A stretch of 64,000 nucleotides of DNA. Origin: JANNNF01 sp040385825 (lineage in GTDB: Bacteria > Pseudomonadota > Alphaproteobacteria > Rhodobacterales > Rhodobacteraceae). The position numbers and the translations under genes were made by a program. Below the pieces are notes generated by a model that saw nothing but the letters and a program-made list of their open reading frames with translations, was not told the DNA's origin and did no database searches. Each line of letters opens with the position of its first letter. Position 1 is the first letter of the stretch. The stretch covers positions 90,529-154,528 of the forward strand of contig JAZKGQ010000007.1 of NCBI GenBank assembly GCA_040385825.1, read 5' to 3'. Below are positions 26,481 through 34,059 of the stretch, piece after piece.

Positions 26481-27518
26481 TTACAGCGGCATCAGCGCCC
26501 AGTAATCCAGATCAAGCAAGACCTCGGGCGCATATTTCCCGTCCGCCCCCCGCAAGGCAAAAGCCGCCGCCCCCTGCCTGGTCGCCACCAGCCGCAGCCG
26601 GATCGCCCCCACCCCCGGCGCATCGGTCGGGGCGTGGTCCAGCACCTCGGACCAGGCCTTGATCGTATCGCCCGCAAAACAGGGGTTGGCATGCGCCCCG
26701 CTGTTCAGCGCCACGATCATCTGTGCATTGGCCAGCCCGTTGAACGACAGCGCCCGCGCCATCGAGATCACATGCCCGCCATAGATCAGCCGCCTGCCAT
26801 CGGGCCTTTGCCCCACGTCGAAATGCACTTTCGACGTGTTCTGCCACAACCGGGTCGCCAGCATGTGTTCGGCATCCTCGACCGTCACGCCGTCCACATG
26901 GTCGATCTTTTCGCCCACCGCATAGTCGCCCCACCGATGCGGCTCGCCTGCCAGGGCAAAATCGTAGCGCGTGAAATTCAGGCCCTGTGGGATCACCAGC
27001 GCCTCGGGCAGCACGCTGGCCGCCAGCGCGGGCACCACCGCCACCGGGGCCGCCGCCGTCGCATCGCGTTTGCGCACCATCACCCAGCGTACATAGTCCA
27101 GCACCGCCTGATCCCGCTGGTTCAGCCCCGTGGTGCGCACATAGACCACGCCCGATGTGCCGTTGGAGTTTTCCTTGACCCCGATCACCGTGCTTTGTGC
27201 CCGCAGCGTATCGCCCGGATAGACCGGGGCCAGCCAGCGCCCTTCGGCATAGCCAAGGTTCGCCACTGCGTTCAGGCTGACATCGGGCACCGTCTTGCCG
27301 AACACCAGATGAAAGGCCGCCAGATCGTCGATGGGCGAGGCTGGCAGACCGCAGGCGCGGGCGAATTCATCCGACGAACAGATCGCATGGCGGGCGGGAT
27401 ACAGCGCATGATACAGCGCACGTTCCCCGCCCGAAACCGTACGCGGCACGGCGTGGATCAGGGTTTGCCCGACCGTGTAATCCTCGAAAAACCGCCCCGC
27501 GTTCGTCTTGATCTGCAC
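26481..27518 (-). CDS. mch: Mesaconyl-CoA hydratase (beta-methylmalyl-CoA dehydratase)
   Basis: Interconverts mesaconyl-CoA and beta-methylmalyl-CoA in the ethylmalonyl-CoA pathway. The 345-residue protein has two MaoC-like hot-dog domains. The N-terminal half begins KTNAGRFFEDYTVGQTLIHA; the C-terminal half starts around NFTRYDFALAGEPHRWGDY. Conserved RLIYGGHVISMARALSF and NSGAHANPCFAGDTI follow. The start is a GTG at 27518. The gene is the last of a tight minus-strand unit mcl2-nnrU-DUF1737-mch, and its 3' end faces the sdh operator gap. Pathway partners ccrA, ecm and mcl2 are all in the window. Confidence 0.93.
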   Translation of the reverse strand: MQIKTNAGRFFEDYTVGQTLIHAVPRTVSGGERALYHALYPARHAICSSDEFARACGLPASPIDDLAAFHLVFGKTVPDVSLNAVANLGYAEGRWLAPVYPGDTLRAQSTVIGVKENSNGTSGVVYVRTTGLNQRDQAVLDYVRWVMVRKRDATAAAPVAVVPALAASVLPEALVIPQGLNFTRYDFALAGEPHRWGDYAVGEKIDHVDGVTVEDAEHMLATRLWQNTSKVHFDVGQRPDGRRLIYGGHVISMARALSFNGLANAQMIVALNSGAHANPCFAGDTIKAWSEVLDHAPTDAPGVGAIRLRLVATRQGAAAFALRGADGKYAPEVLLDLDYWALMPL

Positions 27519-27522
27519 GCCC

Positions 27523-27726
27523 TCACGCCTCGCCCAGTTTCATGTCCGGCGCGTACTCGCCCGGAACCTCTTTCACCACCGCCTGCCCGCAGCGCATGAC
27601 ACCCCGCGCCGCATCAAAGGCATAAGTGGGGTCGCCATGCAGCGCCCAGCCCTTGCTCAATGCGGCAGACACCTTGTGGCAAAAGGCCGATGTGTCATCG
27701 TCCGACAGAAAACGGTACAGTTTCAT
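27523..27726 (-). CDS. DUF1737 family small protein
   Basis: 67 residues: MKLYRFLSDDDTSAFCHKVS, then ALSKGWALHGDPTYAFD and a short C-terminus. The KGWxLxGxPTY pattern is that of DUF1737, a small domain of unknown function often found near metabolic genes. It is soluble with no signal peptide. It is packed between nnrU (four bases) and mch (four bases), so it is cotranscribed with ethylmalonyl-CoA pathway genes. A link to that pathway is only by position. Confidence 0.8.
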   Translation of the reverse strand: MKLYRFLSDDDTSAFCHKVSAALSKGWALHGDPTYAFDAARGVMRCGQAVVKEVPGEYAPDMKLGEA

Positions 27727-27730
27727 GGGG

Positions 27731-28276
27731 TCAGCTCCAGGGTTGCACACCCAGCCAGTTGTGGATGGCCATGACCAGCCCCACAACCACCAGTGTAGCC
27801 ACAACGGCGGTCATTTCCTTGCGCAGCGGGGCAACCGGCGGTTTCACCCAAGCAGGCCCGGCGCGGTTGATCACGATGACCGACACCACCGCCCAGGCCA
27901 GCATGCCGCCGAACAGGATGATCGACGCCACATCGCCATTCACCAGCAGATGCGCCACAGCCCAGACCTTGACCGCCGTCAGCTGCGGATGGCGGATGAT
28001 GCGGGTGATCCGCGTCTTGGCCCCGCTGGCGGCGTACAGATAAAAGGCGAACACCATCAACAGGTTGTTGAGGTGAACCAGAAACGCGGGCGGCGACCAC
28101 AGCGGCACGAAGTCCGCCCCGCGATAGCCCAGCACCATCAGCACCACCGACAGCACCACCAGCACGGCGACCAGCCCCATGCCCTTGGCCCCAAGGGCCG
28201 CGCGCGGGCCGGGGGCCAGCCGCTTGAACAGATGCGCGCCCCACCACAGCAGCATCCCCGCGATCAACATTCCCAT
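27731..28276 (-). CDS. nnrU: NnrU family membrane protein
   Basis: 181 residues with about five hydrophobic segments. RITRIIRHPQLTAVKVWAVA, followed by HLLVNGDVASIILFGGML, is the NnrU signature, named from denitrification clusters of Rhodobacter and related to isoprenylcysteine methyltransferase-type membrane proteins. No nir or nor genes are nearby; in this location between mcl2 and DUF1737 it is probably a housekeeping paralogue. The biochemical role is unproven. Confidence 0.85.
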   Translation of the reverse strand: MGMLIAGMLLWWGAHLFKRLAPGPRAALGAKGMGLVAVLVVLSVVLMVLGYRGADFVPLWSPPAFLVHLNNLLMVFAFYLYAASGAKTRITRIIRHPQLTAVKVWAVAHLLVNGDVASIILFGGMLAWAVVSVIVINRAGPAWVKPPVAPLRKEMTAVVATLVVVGLVMAIHNWLGVQPWS

Positions 28277-28320
28277 TTGGCTGCCCTTTCAAGGTCGCTG
28301 CAATCGCGGCCACCCTGCCG

Positions 28321-29169
28321 TCATTCCGCCATTTCTGCAATCGCCGTAGCCTTGGCCAGCGTCGCTTTGGCGCTGACGATGTGCAGGTTTTCGACGATCC
28401 GCCCATCGACCACCGCCACCCCCTGCCCGATGGCCTGCGCAGCCTCGAACGCCTCGATCTGCCGATGCGCCAGCGCCACCTCGGCCTCGGACGGGGCGAA
28501 GGCCCCGTTCGCCACCGGCAGTTGCAGCGGATGGATCAGGGTCTTGCCGTCAAACCCCATGTCGCGGCCCTGTTCGCATTCCGCCAGCAGACCGGCCTCG
28601 TCCTTGAAGGCATTGTACACGCCGTCGATGATCACCAGCCCCTGCGCCCGCGCGGCCAGCAGACACAGCCCCAGTCCCGCCTGCAAGGGCAGGCGGTCGG
28701 CCCGGTGGCGGCTGCCCAGTTCCTTGGCCAGATCATTGGTGCCCATCACCATGCCCTGCAACGCCGGATGTGCCGCGATTGCGGCGGCGTTCAGCATGCC
28801 CGCCGCTGTTTCCATCATGGCCCACAATGGCTTGCCGGGGGCAAGGGCTGCCACGGCCTCCAGATCGGCGGGGCTGCTGACCTTGGGGATCAGGATTGCA
28901 TCGCAGACGGAATGCCCGGCAAAGGCCGCCACATCAGCCGCACCCCATTCGGTATCCAGCCCGTTGATGCGCACGATCCGTGCCCGGCGGCCATAGTCGG
29001 TGCTGCCCAGACAGGCTGCCAGAATATCCCGTGCCGCCGCTTTTTCCTCGGCGGCAACGGCATCTTCCAGATCAAAGATGATCGCGTCGGCGGGCAGGTC
29101 ACGCGCCTTGTCCAGCGCCCGTTCTTTCGATCCGGGGATATACAGAACCGAGCGGTAGGGACGGGCCAT
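28321..29169 (-). CDS. mcl2: (3S)-malyl-CoA thioesterase, CitE-like
   Basis: Hydrolyses (3S)-malyl-CoA to malate and CoA in the ethylmalonyl-CoA pathway. The 282-residue TIM-barrel of the CitE family has RSVLYIPGSKERALDKA, AIIFDLEDAVAAEEKAAAR with metal ligands, RINGLDTEW and MGTNDLAKEL. Malyl-CoA lyase (Mcl1) is longer, about 318 residues; length and the position beside mch favour Mcl2, as in Rhodobacter sphaeroides. It is the first gene of the mcl2-nnrU-DUF1737-mch unit and has a 21-base palindrome upstream. Confidence 0.88.
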   Translation of the reverse strand: MARPYRSVLYIPGSKERALDKARDLPADAIIFDLEDAVAAEEKAAARDILAACLGSTDYGRRARIVRINGLDTEWGAADVAAFAGHSVCDAILIPKVSSPADLEAVAALAPGKPLWAMMETAAGMLNAAAIAAHPALQGMVMGTNDLAKELGSRHRADRLPLQAGLGLCLLAARAQGLVIIDGVYNAFKDEAGLLAECEQGRDMGFDGKTLIHPLQLPVANGAFAPSEAEVALAHRQIEAFEAAQAIGQGVAVVDGRIVENLHIVSAKATLAKATAIAEMAE

Positions 29170-29233
29170 GATTCTTCCTTGGGCAAGATTATTTCGTTTT
29201 GATGCACTTTCACGGCATTATCGGCAAGTCCAA

Positions 29234-29254
29234 TTTTTCTGCGATGCAGAAAAA
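29234..29254. promoter_or_regulatory. 21-base palindrome upstream of mcl2
   Basis: TTTTTCTGC-GAT-GCAGAAAAA is a perfect inverted repeat 65 bases upstream of mcl2 and 113 bases before the divergent secreted-protein gene. Length, symmetry and location suggest an operator. It is not followed by a coding gene that ends here, so a terminator is less likely. The binding protein is unknown. Confidence 0.5.
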
Positions 29255-29366
29255 CCATCGCGCCAAACGGCCCACCCGGATCGCCCGTCGCGTTAACCCT
29301 TTGGCAGAGAGTCAGGCGCACCCTTGCCGGGAAGGCGCATCCCGCGCCGACGGAAAGGCGGATGCT

Positions 29367-29678
29367 ATGACGAAAACGATGTTTGCCCTGTCCCTTGGTC
29401 TGGCGGGTGTCTTGCTGGCCACACAGGCCGCGCAGGCCGCCCCGCAATGCGGCCCGCGCGATGCGGTGCTGGCCACGCTGGCCGACAAATACCGCGAAAC
29501 CCGGCAGGGCATAGGAATTGCGTCCAACAATTCGGTGATGGAACTGTTCGCCAGCGCGGCATCTGGCACCTGGACCATCACGGTGACGATGCCCGACGGG
29601 GCGATGTGCCTTGTCGCCTCTGGCGAGGGGTTCGAGGCCGTGGCCGAAGACCTGCCTGCCAAGGGCCAGCCTGCCTGA
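29367..29678 (+). CDS. Small secreted protein of unknown function
   Basis: 103 residues with a signal peptide (MTKTMFALSLGLAGVLLATQ, cleavage after AQAA). The mature part has two cysteines (PQCGPRDA and GAMCLVASG) that may form a disulfide, and the pattern VLATLADKYRETRQGIGIAS, then LFASAASGTWTITVTMPDG. I recognise a common small periplasmic type in Rhodobacteraceae but no named family. ATG 29367 is preceded by GGAAAGGCGG. The csbD gene follows 98 bases later. Confidence 0.75.
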   Translation: MTKTMFALSLGLAGVLLATQAAQAAPQCGPRDAVLATLADKYRETRQGIGIASNNSVMELFASAASGTWTITVTMPDGAMCLVASGEGFEAVAEDLPAKGQPA

Positions 29679-29776
29679 GGCCGCTGCAAGAAATTTGCCC
29701 GCCGGCGGGAACCAAGTCCGGCGACCTGTCGTTGTTCCGGCATCTGCAACCGCTAACTGATGATGAGGAATTCAAG

Positions 29777-29989
29777 ATGACCAGCACCGGTGACAAGATC
29801 AAAGGCATGGCCAATGAAGCTGCGGGCAACGTGAAACAAGCCGCGGGCAAACTGGTCGGCAATGACCGTCTGCACGCCGAGGGCATCGCCCAGGAGCGCA
29901 AGGGTGAAGCCCAGCAACTGGCGGGCAAAGCGAAAGAAGCCATCAAGGATGTGGCTGATTCGGTCAAAAAGGGCGTCGACAAGGTCTGA
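29777..29989 (+). CDS. CsbD family stress-response protein
   Basis: 70 residues. TSTGDKIKGMANEAAGNVKQ, then AAGKLVGNDRLHAEGIAQE, then KGEAQQLAGKAKEAIKD form the CsbD pattern: a hydrophilic helical protein of general-stress regulons. Members are small and soluble, with poorly known function. ATG 29777 is preceded by GAGGAATTCAAG, a good ribosome-binding site. A clean GC stem with a T-run terminates the gene. Confidence 0.9.
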   Translation: MTSTGDKIKGMANEAAGNVKQAAGKLVGNDRLHAEGIAQERKGEAQQLAGKAKEAIKDVADSVKKGVDKV

Positions 29990-30012
29990 CCCCATCCCAT
30001 CACCGACCAGAA

Positions 30013-30036
30013 GGGGCACCATCCGGTGCCCCTTTT
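30013..30036 (+). terminator. Rho-independent terminator after csbD
   Basis: GGGGCACC-ATCC-GGTGCCCC followed by TTTT begins 23 bases past the csbD stop. It is flanked by AA on the 5' side, so it may also work for the convergent permease gene ending at 30044. Confidence 0.88.
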
Positions 30037-30043
30037 GCATGGG

Positions 30044-30787
30044 TTACAGCCCTGCGGCGCCGTCCCAGATCAGCTTGGCCGAAATCAGCAGCAAGGCCCA
30101 GGTCACCGCCTTGAAGAACACGGCTTCGGGCAGCCATCTGACCAGCCGGACCCCCAGAAACACCGACACGGCGGCAGCAGGCATCAGCAGCACCGCAATC
30201 TCCAGATTGGCAAGGCTCAACTGGCCAAGGGCATAATACGGGATCAGCTTGATCGCGTTGACATAGGCAAAGGCGATGGTCGAGGTGCCCGCAAACACGG
30301 TTTTCGACAGGCCCAAGGGCAGGACATAGACCTGAAAGGGCGGCCCGCCCGCGTGGCTGACGAAACTGGTAAAGCCGCTGATCGCGCCCCAGAACACCCC
30401 CGGCCGCACTGTCGCCGGGCGCGGCGTCACCGCTCCCCGCCGCCAGATCAGGTTCAGCGCAAAGGCCAGCCCGATCACCCCGACCAGCACCGTCACCATT
30501 GCCTCGGGCACCACCGATGCCGTCGCCCAGCCAAGACCAACCCCCAAGGTCAGCGCAGGCACCATGATTGCCAGCACCCGCCGGTCATAGGCCGCCCGGT
30601 AGGCATACAGCCCGAACACGTCCGACACGACATAGACCGGCAGCAGCAACCCCGCCGCCGCCACCGGCGATATGACCAGCGACAGCACCGGCACTGACAG
30701 CATCCCCACCACCGGCATGCCGCCCTTGCCCATGCCCACCAGAACGGCGGCAATCATCGCGGCCACCCAGAAAAACCCGCCGTCCAT
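30044..30787 (-). CDS. TSUP (TauE/SafE) family membrane permease
   Basis: 247 residues with about seven hydrophobic segments. GMGKGGMPVVGMLSVPVLSL at the N-terminus and SGFTSFVSHAGGPPFQVYVL in the middle are the two family signatures. TSUP proteins export or import sulfite, sulfoacetate, organosulfonates or similar anions; the substrate cannot be read from sequence. ATG 30787 puts the first helix at the N-terminus; upstream in-frame residues are not membrane-like. The gene is divergent from mdh. Confidence 0.85.
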   Translation of the reverse strand: MDGGFFWVAAMIAAVLVGMGKGGMPVVGMLSVPVLSLVISPVAAAGLLLPVYVVSDVFGLYAYRAAYDRRVLAIMVPALTLGVGLGWATASVVPEAMVTVLVGVIGLAFALNLIWRRGAVTPRPATVRPGVFWGAISGFTSFVSHAGGPPFQVYVLPLGLSKTVFAGTSTIAFAYVNAIKLIPYYALGQLSLANLEIAVLLMPAAAVSVFLGVRLVRWLPEAVFFKAVTWALLLISAKLIWDGAAGL

Positions 30788-30982
30788 GCCTGCCCCCAGC
30801 CTCGATCTTGCGCGAAAGCCCGCATCTGCGACAGACGCCACCCCACCCGCTGGCGTTTAGCGCAAACATCCCCCCGCTGCCAGCAAAGACCACCCTCAAA
30901 GCCGCCGTGACCCTTGCCACAGCCGGAATATCGGCTTACCCCCCTGCCCGAACGATGCGTTTAACCTGACGGGAGACCCAAC

Positions 30983-31945
30983 ATGGCCAGACCCAAGATA
31001 GCCTTGATCGGTGCAGGACAGATCGGCGGCACGCTCGCCCATCTGGCGGCGATCAAGGAACTCGGCGACATCATCCTTTTCGACATCGCCGAAGGAACCC
31101 CGCAAGGCAAGGCGCTGGACATCGCGCAATCCGGCCCCTCCGAAGGGTTTGACGCGGCGATCAAGGGCGCGAATTCCTATGCCGACATTGCAGGTGTCGA
31201 TGTCTGCATCGTCACGGCCGGCGTACCGCGCAAGCCGGGGATGAGCCGGGATGACCTGCTGGGCATCAACCTGAAAGTGATGAAAGCCGTCGGCGAGGGC
31301 ATCAAGGCCCATGCTCCGAGCGCCTTTGTCATCTGCATCACCAACCCGCTGGACGCCATGGTCTGGGCCTTGCGCGAATTTTCCGGCCTTCCGCACCACA
31401 TGGTCGTCGGCATGGCGGGCGTGCTGGATTCTGCCCGCTTCCGGCATTTCCTGAGCGTGGAATTCAACGTCTCGATGCGCGACGTGACGGCCTTTGTTCT
31501 GGGCGGCCATGGCGATACCATGGTGCCGCTGGTGCGCTATTCCACCGTTGGCGGCATTCCGTTGCCCGATCTTGTCGCCATGGGCTGGACCACGCAGGAA
31601 AAGCTGGACGCGATCGTCCAGCGCACCCGCGATGGTGGAGCCGAAATCGTGGGCCTGCTGAAAACCGGGTCGGCCTTCTATGCCCCCGCGACCAGCGCCA
31701 TCGAAATGGCCGAAGCCTTTCTGAAAGACCAGAAGCGCCTGCTGCCCTGCGCGGCTTACGTTGATGGCGCGCTTGGCCTGACCGGCATGTATGTGGGCGT
31801 GCCCACCGTGATCGGCGCAGGCGGGGTGGAACGTGTGGTCAACATCAGCATGACGAAAGACGAACAGGCGATGTTCGACAAATCGGTCGATGCGGTGAAG
31901 GGCCTTGTGGCCGCCTGCAAGACCATCGACCCGTCGCTGGCATAA
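30983..31945 (+). CDS. mdh: Malate dehydrogenase, NAD-dependent
   Basis: Malate to oxaloacetate in the TCA cycle. The 320-residue protein is of the LDH-like MDH group with the Rossmann motif IALIGAGQIGGTLAHLA, the nucleotide-binding Asp in ILFDIAEG, VTAGVPRKPGMSRDDLL, catalytic GGHGDTMVPLVR and TNPLDAMVW. The mobile-loop Arg in PRKPGMSR is consistent with malate rather than lactate. Start ATG 30983 follows GGGAG. It precedes sucC by 300 bases that contain stem-loops and an operator, so it is probably transcribed separately from suc. Confidence 0.96.
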   Translation: MARPKIALIGAGQIGGTLAHLAAIKELGDIILFDIAEGTPQGKALDIAQSGPSEGFDAAIKGANSYADIAGVDVCIVTAGVPRKPGMSRDDLLGINLKVMKAVGEGIKAHAPSAFVICITNPLDAMVWALREFSGLPHHMVVGMAGVLDSARFRHFLSVEFNVSMRDVTAFVLGGHGDTMVPLVRYSTVGGIPLPDLVAMGWTTQEKLDAIVQRTRDGGAEIVGLLKTGSAFYAPATSAIEMAEAFLKDQKRLLPCAAYVDGALGLTGMYVGVPTVIGAGGVERVVNISMTKDEQAMFDKSVDAVKGLVAACKTIDPSLA

Positions 31946-31956
31946 CAAACCACCAT

Positions 31957-32024
31957 GTCCCGCGCGCCGGTCGCGCGCGGGACACCCCAAGGCAGCACCC
32001 GCGCGCCTGTCCCGGCATGGGACA
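31957..32024 (+). terminator. Two stem-loops downstream of mdh
   Basis: GTCCCGCGCG (31957-31966) pairs with CGCGCGGGAC (31974-31983). A second, TGTCCC-GGCAT-GGGACA, spans 32008-32024. Neither has a T-run, so they may mark a Rho-dependent end or stabilise the mdh 3' end. The rest of 31946-32244 holds the suc operator and a GATAAT that could be a -10 box. Confidence 0.5.
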
Positions 32025-32108
32025 CCAGCCCCCCGAACAGCTTTGACGACCCGCGCTGCCCTTGGGCAAACCATCCCGAATCACCTCGGGACTCTGGCTT
32101 TGCGATTT

Positions 32109-32139
32109 TGTGATCACACTTTTTCAGACTGTGATCACA
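32109..32139. promoter_or_regulatory. Tandem TGTGATCACA operator upstream of sucC
   Basis: Two perfect TGTGATCACA palindromes at 32109-32118 and 32130-32139, 21 bp centre to centre, separated by CTTTTTCAGAC. They lie 106-136 bases before sucC. Sequence, spacing and the TTTTTCAGA element match the site before sdhC. No other TGTGATCACA pair was seen in the window. Confidence 0.8.
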
Positions 32140-32244
32140 AATGTCGGATTTCCGCCGTCAATTCCGATTTTCCCGATAATCCCGTTTGAAACCGCCTCTG
32201 GCTATGGCAAAGCTGCGGCAAATATCCAACTGTGGGACAGCCAA

Positions 32245-33438
32245 ATGAACATCCATGAATACCAAGCCAAAGCCCTGCTGCGCAGCTATGGCGTGCCGGT
32301 TTCTGATGGCCGTGTGGTGCTGCGCGCCGAAGAGGCGAAGACAGCGGCGGGTGAACTTGATGGCCCGCTCTGGGTGGTGAAAAGCCAGATCCACGCCGGC
32401 GGCCGTGGCAAGGGCAAGTTCAAGGAACCCGAAGCCGGCGAAAAGGGCGGCGTGCGTCTGGCCAAATCGGTCGGCGAGGCGGCAGAGTTTGCCCGCCAGA
32501 TGCTGGGCCGTACCCTTGTGACGCATCAGACCGGGCCTGCGGGCAAGCAGGTCAACCGCATCTACATCGAAGACGGCAGCGACATCGCGCGCGAATTGTA
32601 CCTGGCCGTTCTGGTCGACCGCGCCACCAGCCGCATTTCCTTTGTCGCCTCGACCGAAGGCGGCATGAACATCGAGGACGTGGCGCATGACACGCCCGAA
32701 AAGATCCTGTCGTTCAGCGTCGATCCGGCCTCGGGATTTTCCGATTTCCACGGCCGGCGCATCGCGTTTTTCCTGGGGCTGGAGGGTGCGCAGATCAAGC
32801 AATGCGTCAGCCTGATGCGCACGCTCTACAAGATCTTCACCGAAAAAGACATGGAGATGCTGGAAATCAACCCGCTGATGGTGGGGACTGACGGCAACAT
32901 CAAATGCCTTGATGCCAAGATGAGCTTTGATTCCAACGCGCTGTACCGCCACGCCGACATCATCGCCCTGCGCGACGAGACGGAAGAAGACCCCAAGGAA
33001 CTGGCGGCGTCCAAATTCGATCTGAACTACATCGCGCTGGACGGCGAAATCGGCTGCATGGTCAACGGCGCTGGCCTTGCGATGGCGACCATGGACATCA
33101 TCAAGCTGTACGGGGCCGAGCCTGCCAACTTCCTTGACGTGGGCGGCGGGGCCACCAAGGAAAAAGTGACCGAAGCCTTCAAGATCATCACCTCTGACCC
33201 CAACGTCAAAGGCATTCTGGTCAACATCTTCGGCGGCATCATGCGCTGCGACATCATCGCCGAAGGCGTGATCGCGGCGGTCAAGGAAGTGGGCCTGAAG
33301 GTGCCGCTGGTGGTGCGTCTGGAAGGCACCAACGTCGAGCTTGGCAAGGACATCATCCGCAAATCCGGGCTGAACGTCATTGCCGCCGACGACCTGAAGG
33401 ACGGCGCAGAGAAGATCGTGAAGGCGGTTCGCGGATGA
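32245..33438 (+). CDS. sucC: Succinyl-CoA synthetase beta subunit
   Basis: Nucleotide-binding subunit of succinyl-CoA synthetase (succinyl-CoA to succinate with ATP or GTP formed). The 397-residue protein begins MNIHEYQAKALLRSYGVPVS, with ATP-grasp motifs KSQIHAGGRGKGKF and LEINPLMVG. The C-terminal CoA-ligase domain has NGAGLAMATMDIIKLYG and FLDVGGGATKEKV. Start ATG 32245 lacks a strong Shine-Dalgarno (GGGACAGCCAA). sucD does not follow directly: 1.4 kb with a broken ORF, a lipoprotein and a sulfotransferase intervenes. Confidence 0.97.
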   Translation: MNIHEYQAKALLRSYGVPVSDGRVVLRAEEAKTAAGELDGPLWVVKSQIHAGGRGKGKFKEPEAGEKGGVRLAKSVGEAAEFARQMLGRTLVTHQTGPAGKQVNRIYIEDGSDIARELYLAVLVDRATSRISFVASTEGGMNIEDVAHDTPEKILSFSVDPASGFSDFHGRRIAFFLGLEGAQIKQCVSLMRTLYKIFTEKDMEMLEINPLMVGTDGNIKCLDAKMSFDSNALYRHADIIALRDETEEDPKELAASKFDLNYIALDGEIGCMVNGAGLAMATMDIIKLYGAEPANFLDVGGGATKEKVTEAFKIITSDPNVKGILVNIFGGIMRCDIIAEGVIAAVKEVGLKVPLVVRLEGTNVELGKDIIRKSGLNVIAADDLKDGAEKIVKAVRG

Positions 33439-33623
33439 TCAGGGCCGGTGCCCTTCTGGCTGCGATGGCATCTGCGCCGGCCGCCCCGGTGGCGGCTGGC
33501 GGGATCGCCGGGGGCGGCCAATGACGCCATCTGCGACCCCATCTGCGGGCGGAATCCGACGGCAGCCTGCGGTTCCGGTTTGACGCCAGCCAAGGACAAG
33601 TATGTTATTTCGTGACGTGTTGA
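33435..33623 (+). pseudogene. Broken small secreted-protein ORF after sucC
   Basis: An ATG overlaps the sucC stop (ATGA). It opens MIRAGALLAAMASAPAAPVA, a signal-peptide-like start, and reaches TGA after 29 codons (33522-33524). The same frame then stays open for 32 codons as AESDGSLRFRFDASQGQVCY and FVTC before TGA 33621-33623. A +1 frame between them reads NDAICDPICG, so two compensating single-base changes in G-runs are an alternative explanation. It is either a nonsense-mutated small gene or a short 29-residue ORF. Confidence 0.5.
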
Positions 33624-33643
33624 CACAGAAAAAGGACGCACCC

Positions 33644-33847
33644 ATGCGCAGCTCTTTCGTTTCAGGCCTTGTAGCGTTGACCCTGCTGGCCGCCTGCAGC
33701 CCCGGCATCGGGGCCAATGCCGGCCGCGACGACGATCACCCTGGCGTCTGTCAGGTTCAGAATGATCTGGCCAGGCTGGGCAAGACCCCGACCGGCGAGA
33801 TTGACATTTCCTGCCCGGAGCACGGGATCGGTGCGGTCTATCAATAG
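33644..33847 (+). CDS. Small lipoprotein between sucC and sucD
   Basis: 67 residues. MRSSFVSGLVALTLLAACSP is a lipoprotein signal with lipobox LAAC. The mature part is short and hydrophilic with two cysteines (GVCQVQND and ISCPEHGIG). ATG 33644 has AAAGGAC upstream; the TTG-initiated extension from 33602 is not needed. The family is unknown to me. It lies within the interrupted sucCD operon. Confidence 0.7.
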   Translation: MRSSFVSGLVALTLLAACSPGIGANAGRDDDHPGVCQVQNDLARLGKTPTGEIDISCPEHGIGAVYQ

Positions 33848-34059
33848 CGCCTACACCCTGCCTGACACGCCCCTTCGCGCGGTTTTCATCGCGCGCCCCC
33901 GCTCCACGTATTCCAAGGCCCGCCGAACATGCCGACCGCCCGCCAGTGCCCCTGCCCGCTGCCCCAGCCTGACGCCCCCGTCGCGGCCACGGCGGCGCGC
34001 TGCGGCCACAGGCCGCGGATTTGCCCAATGATTTTCTCGGTGATCGAAGGACTCGCACG

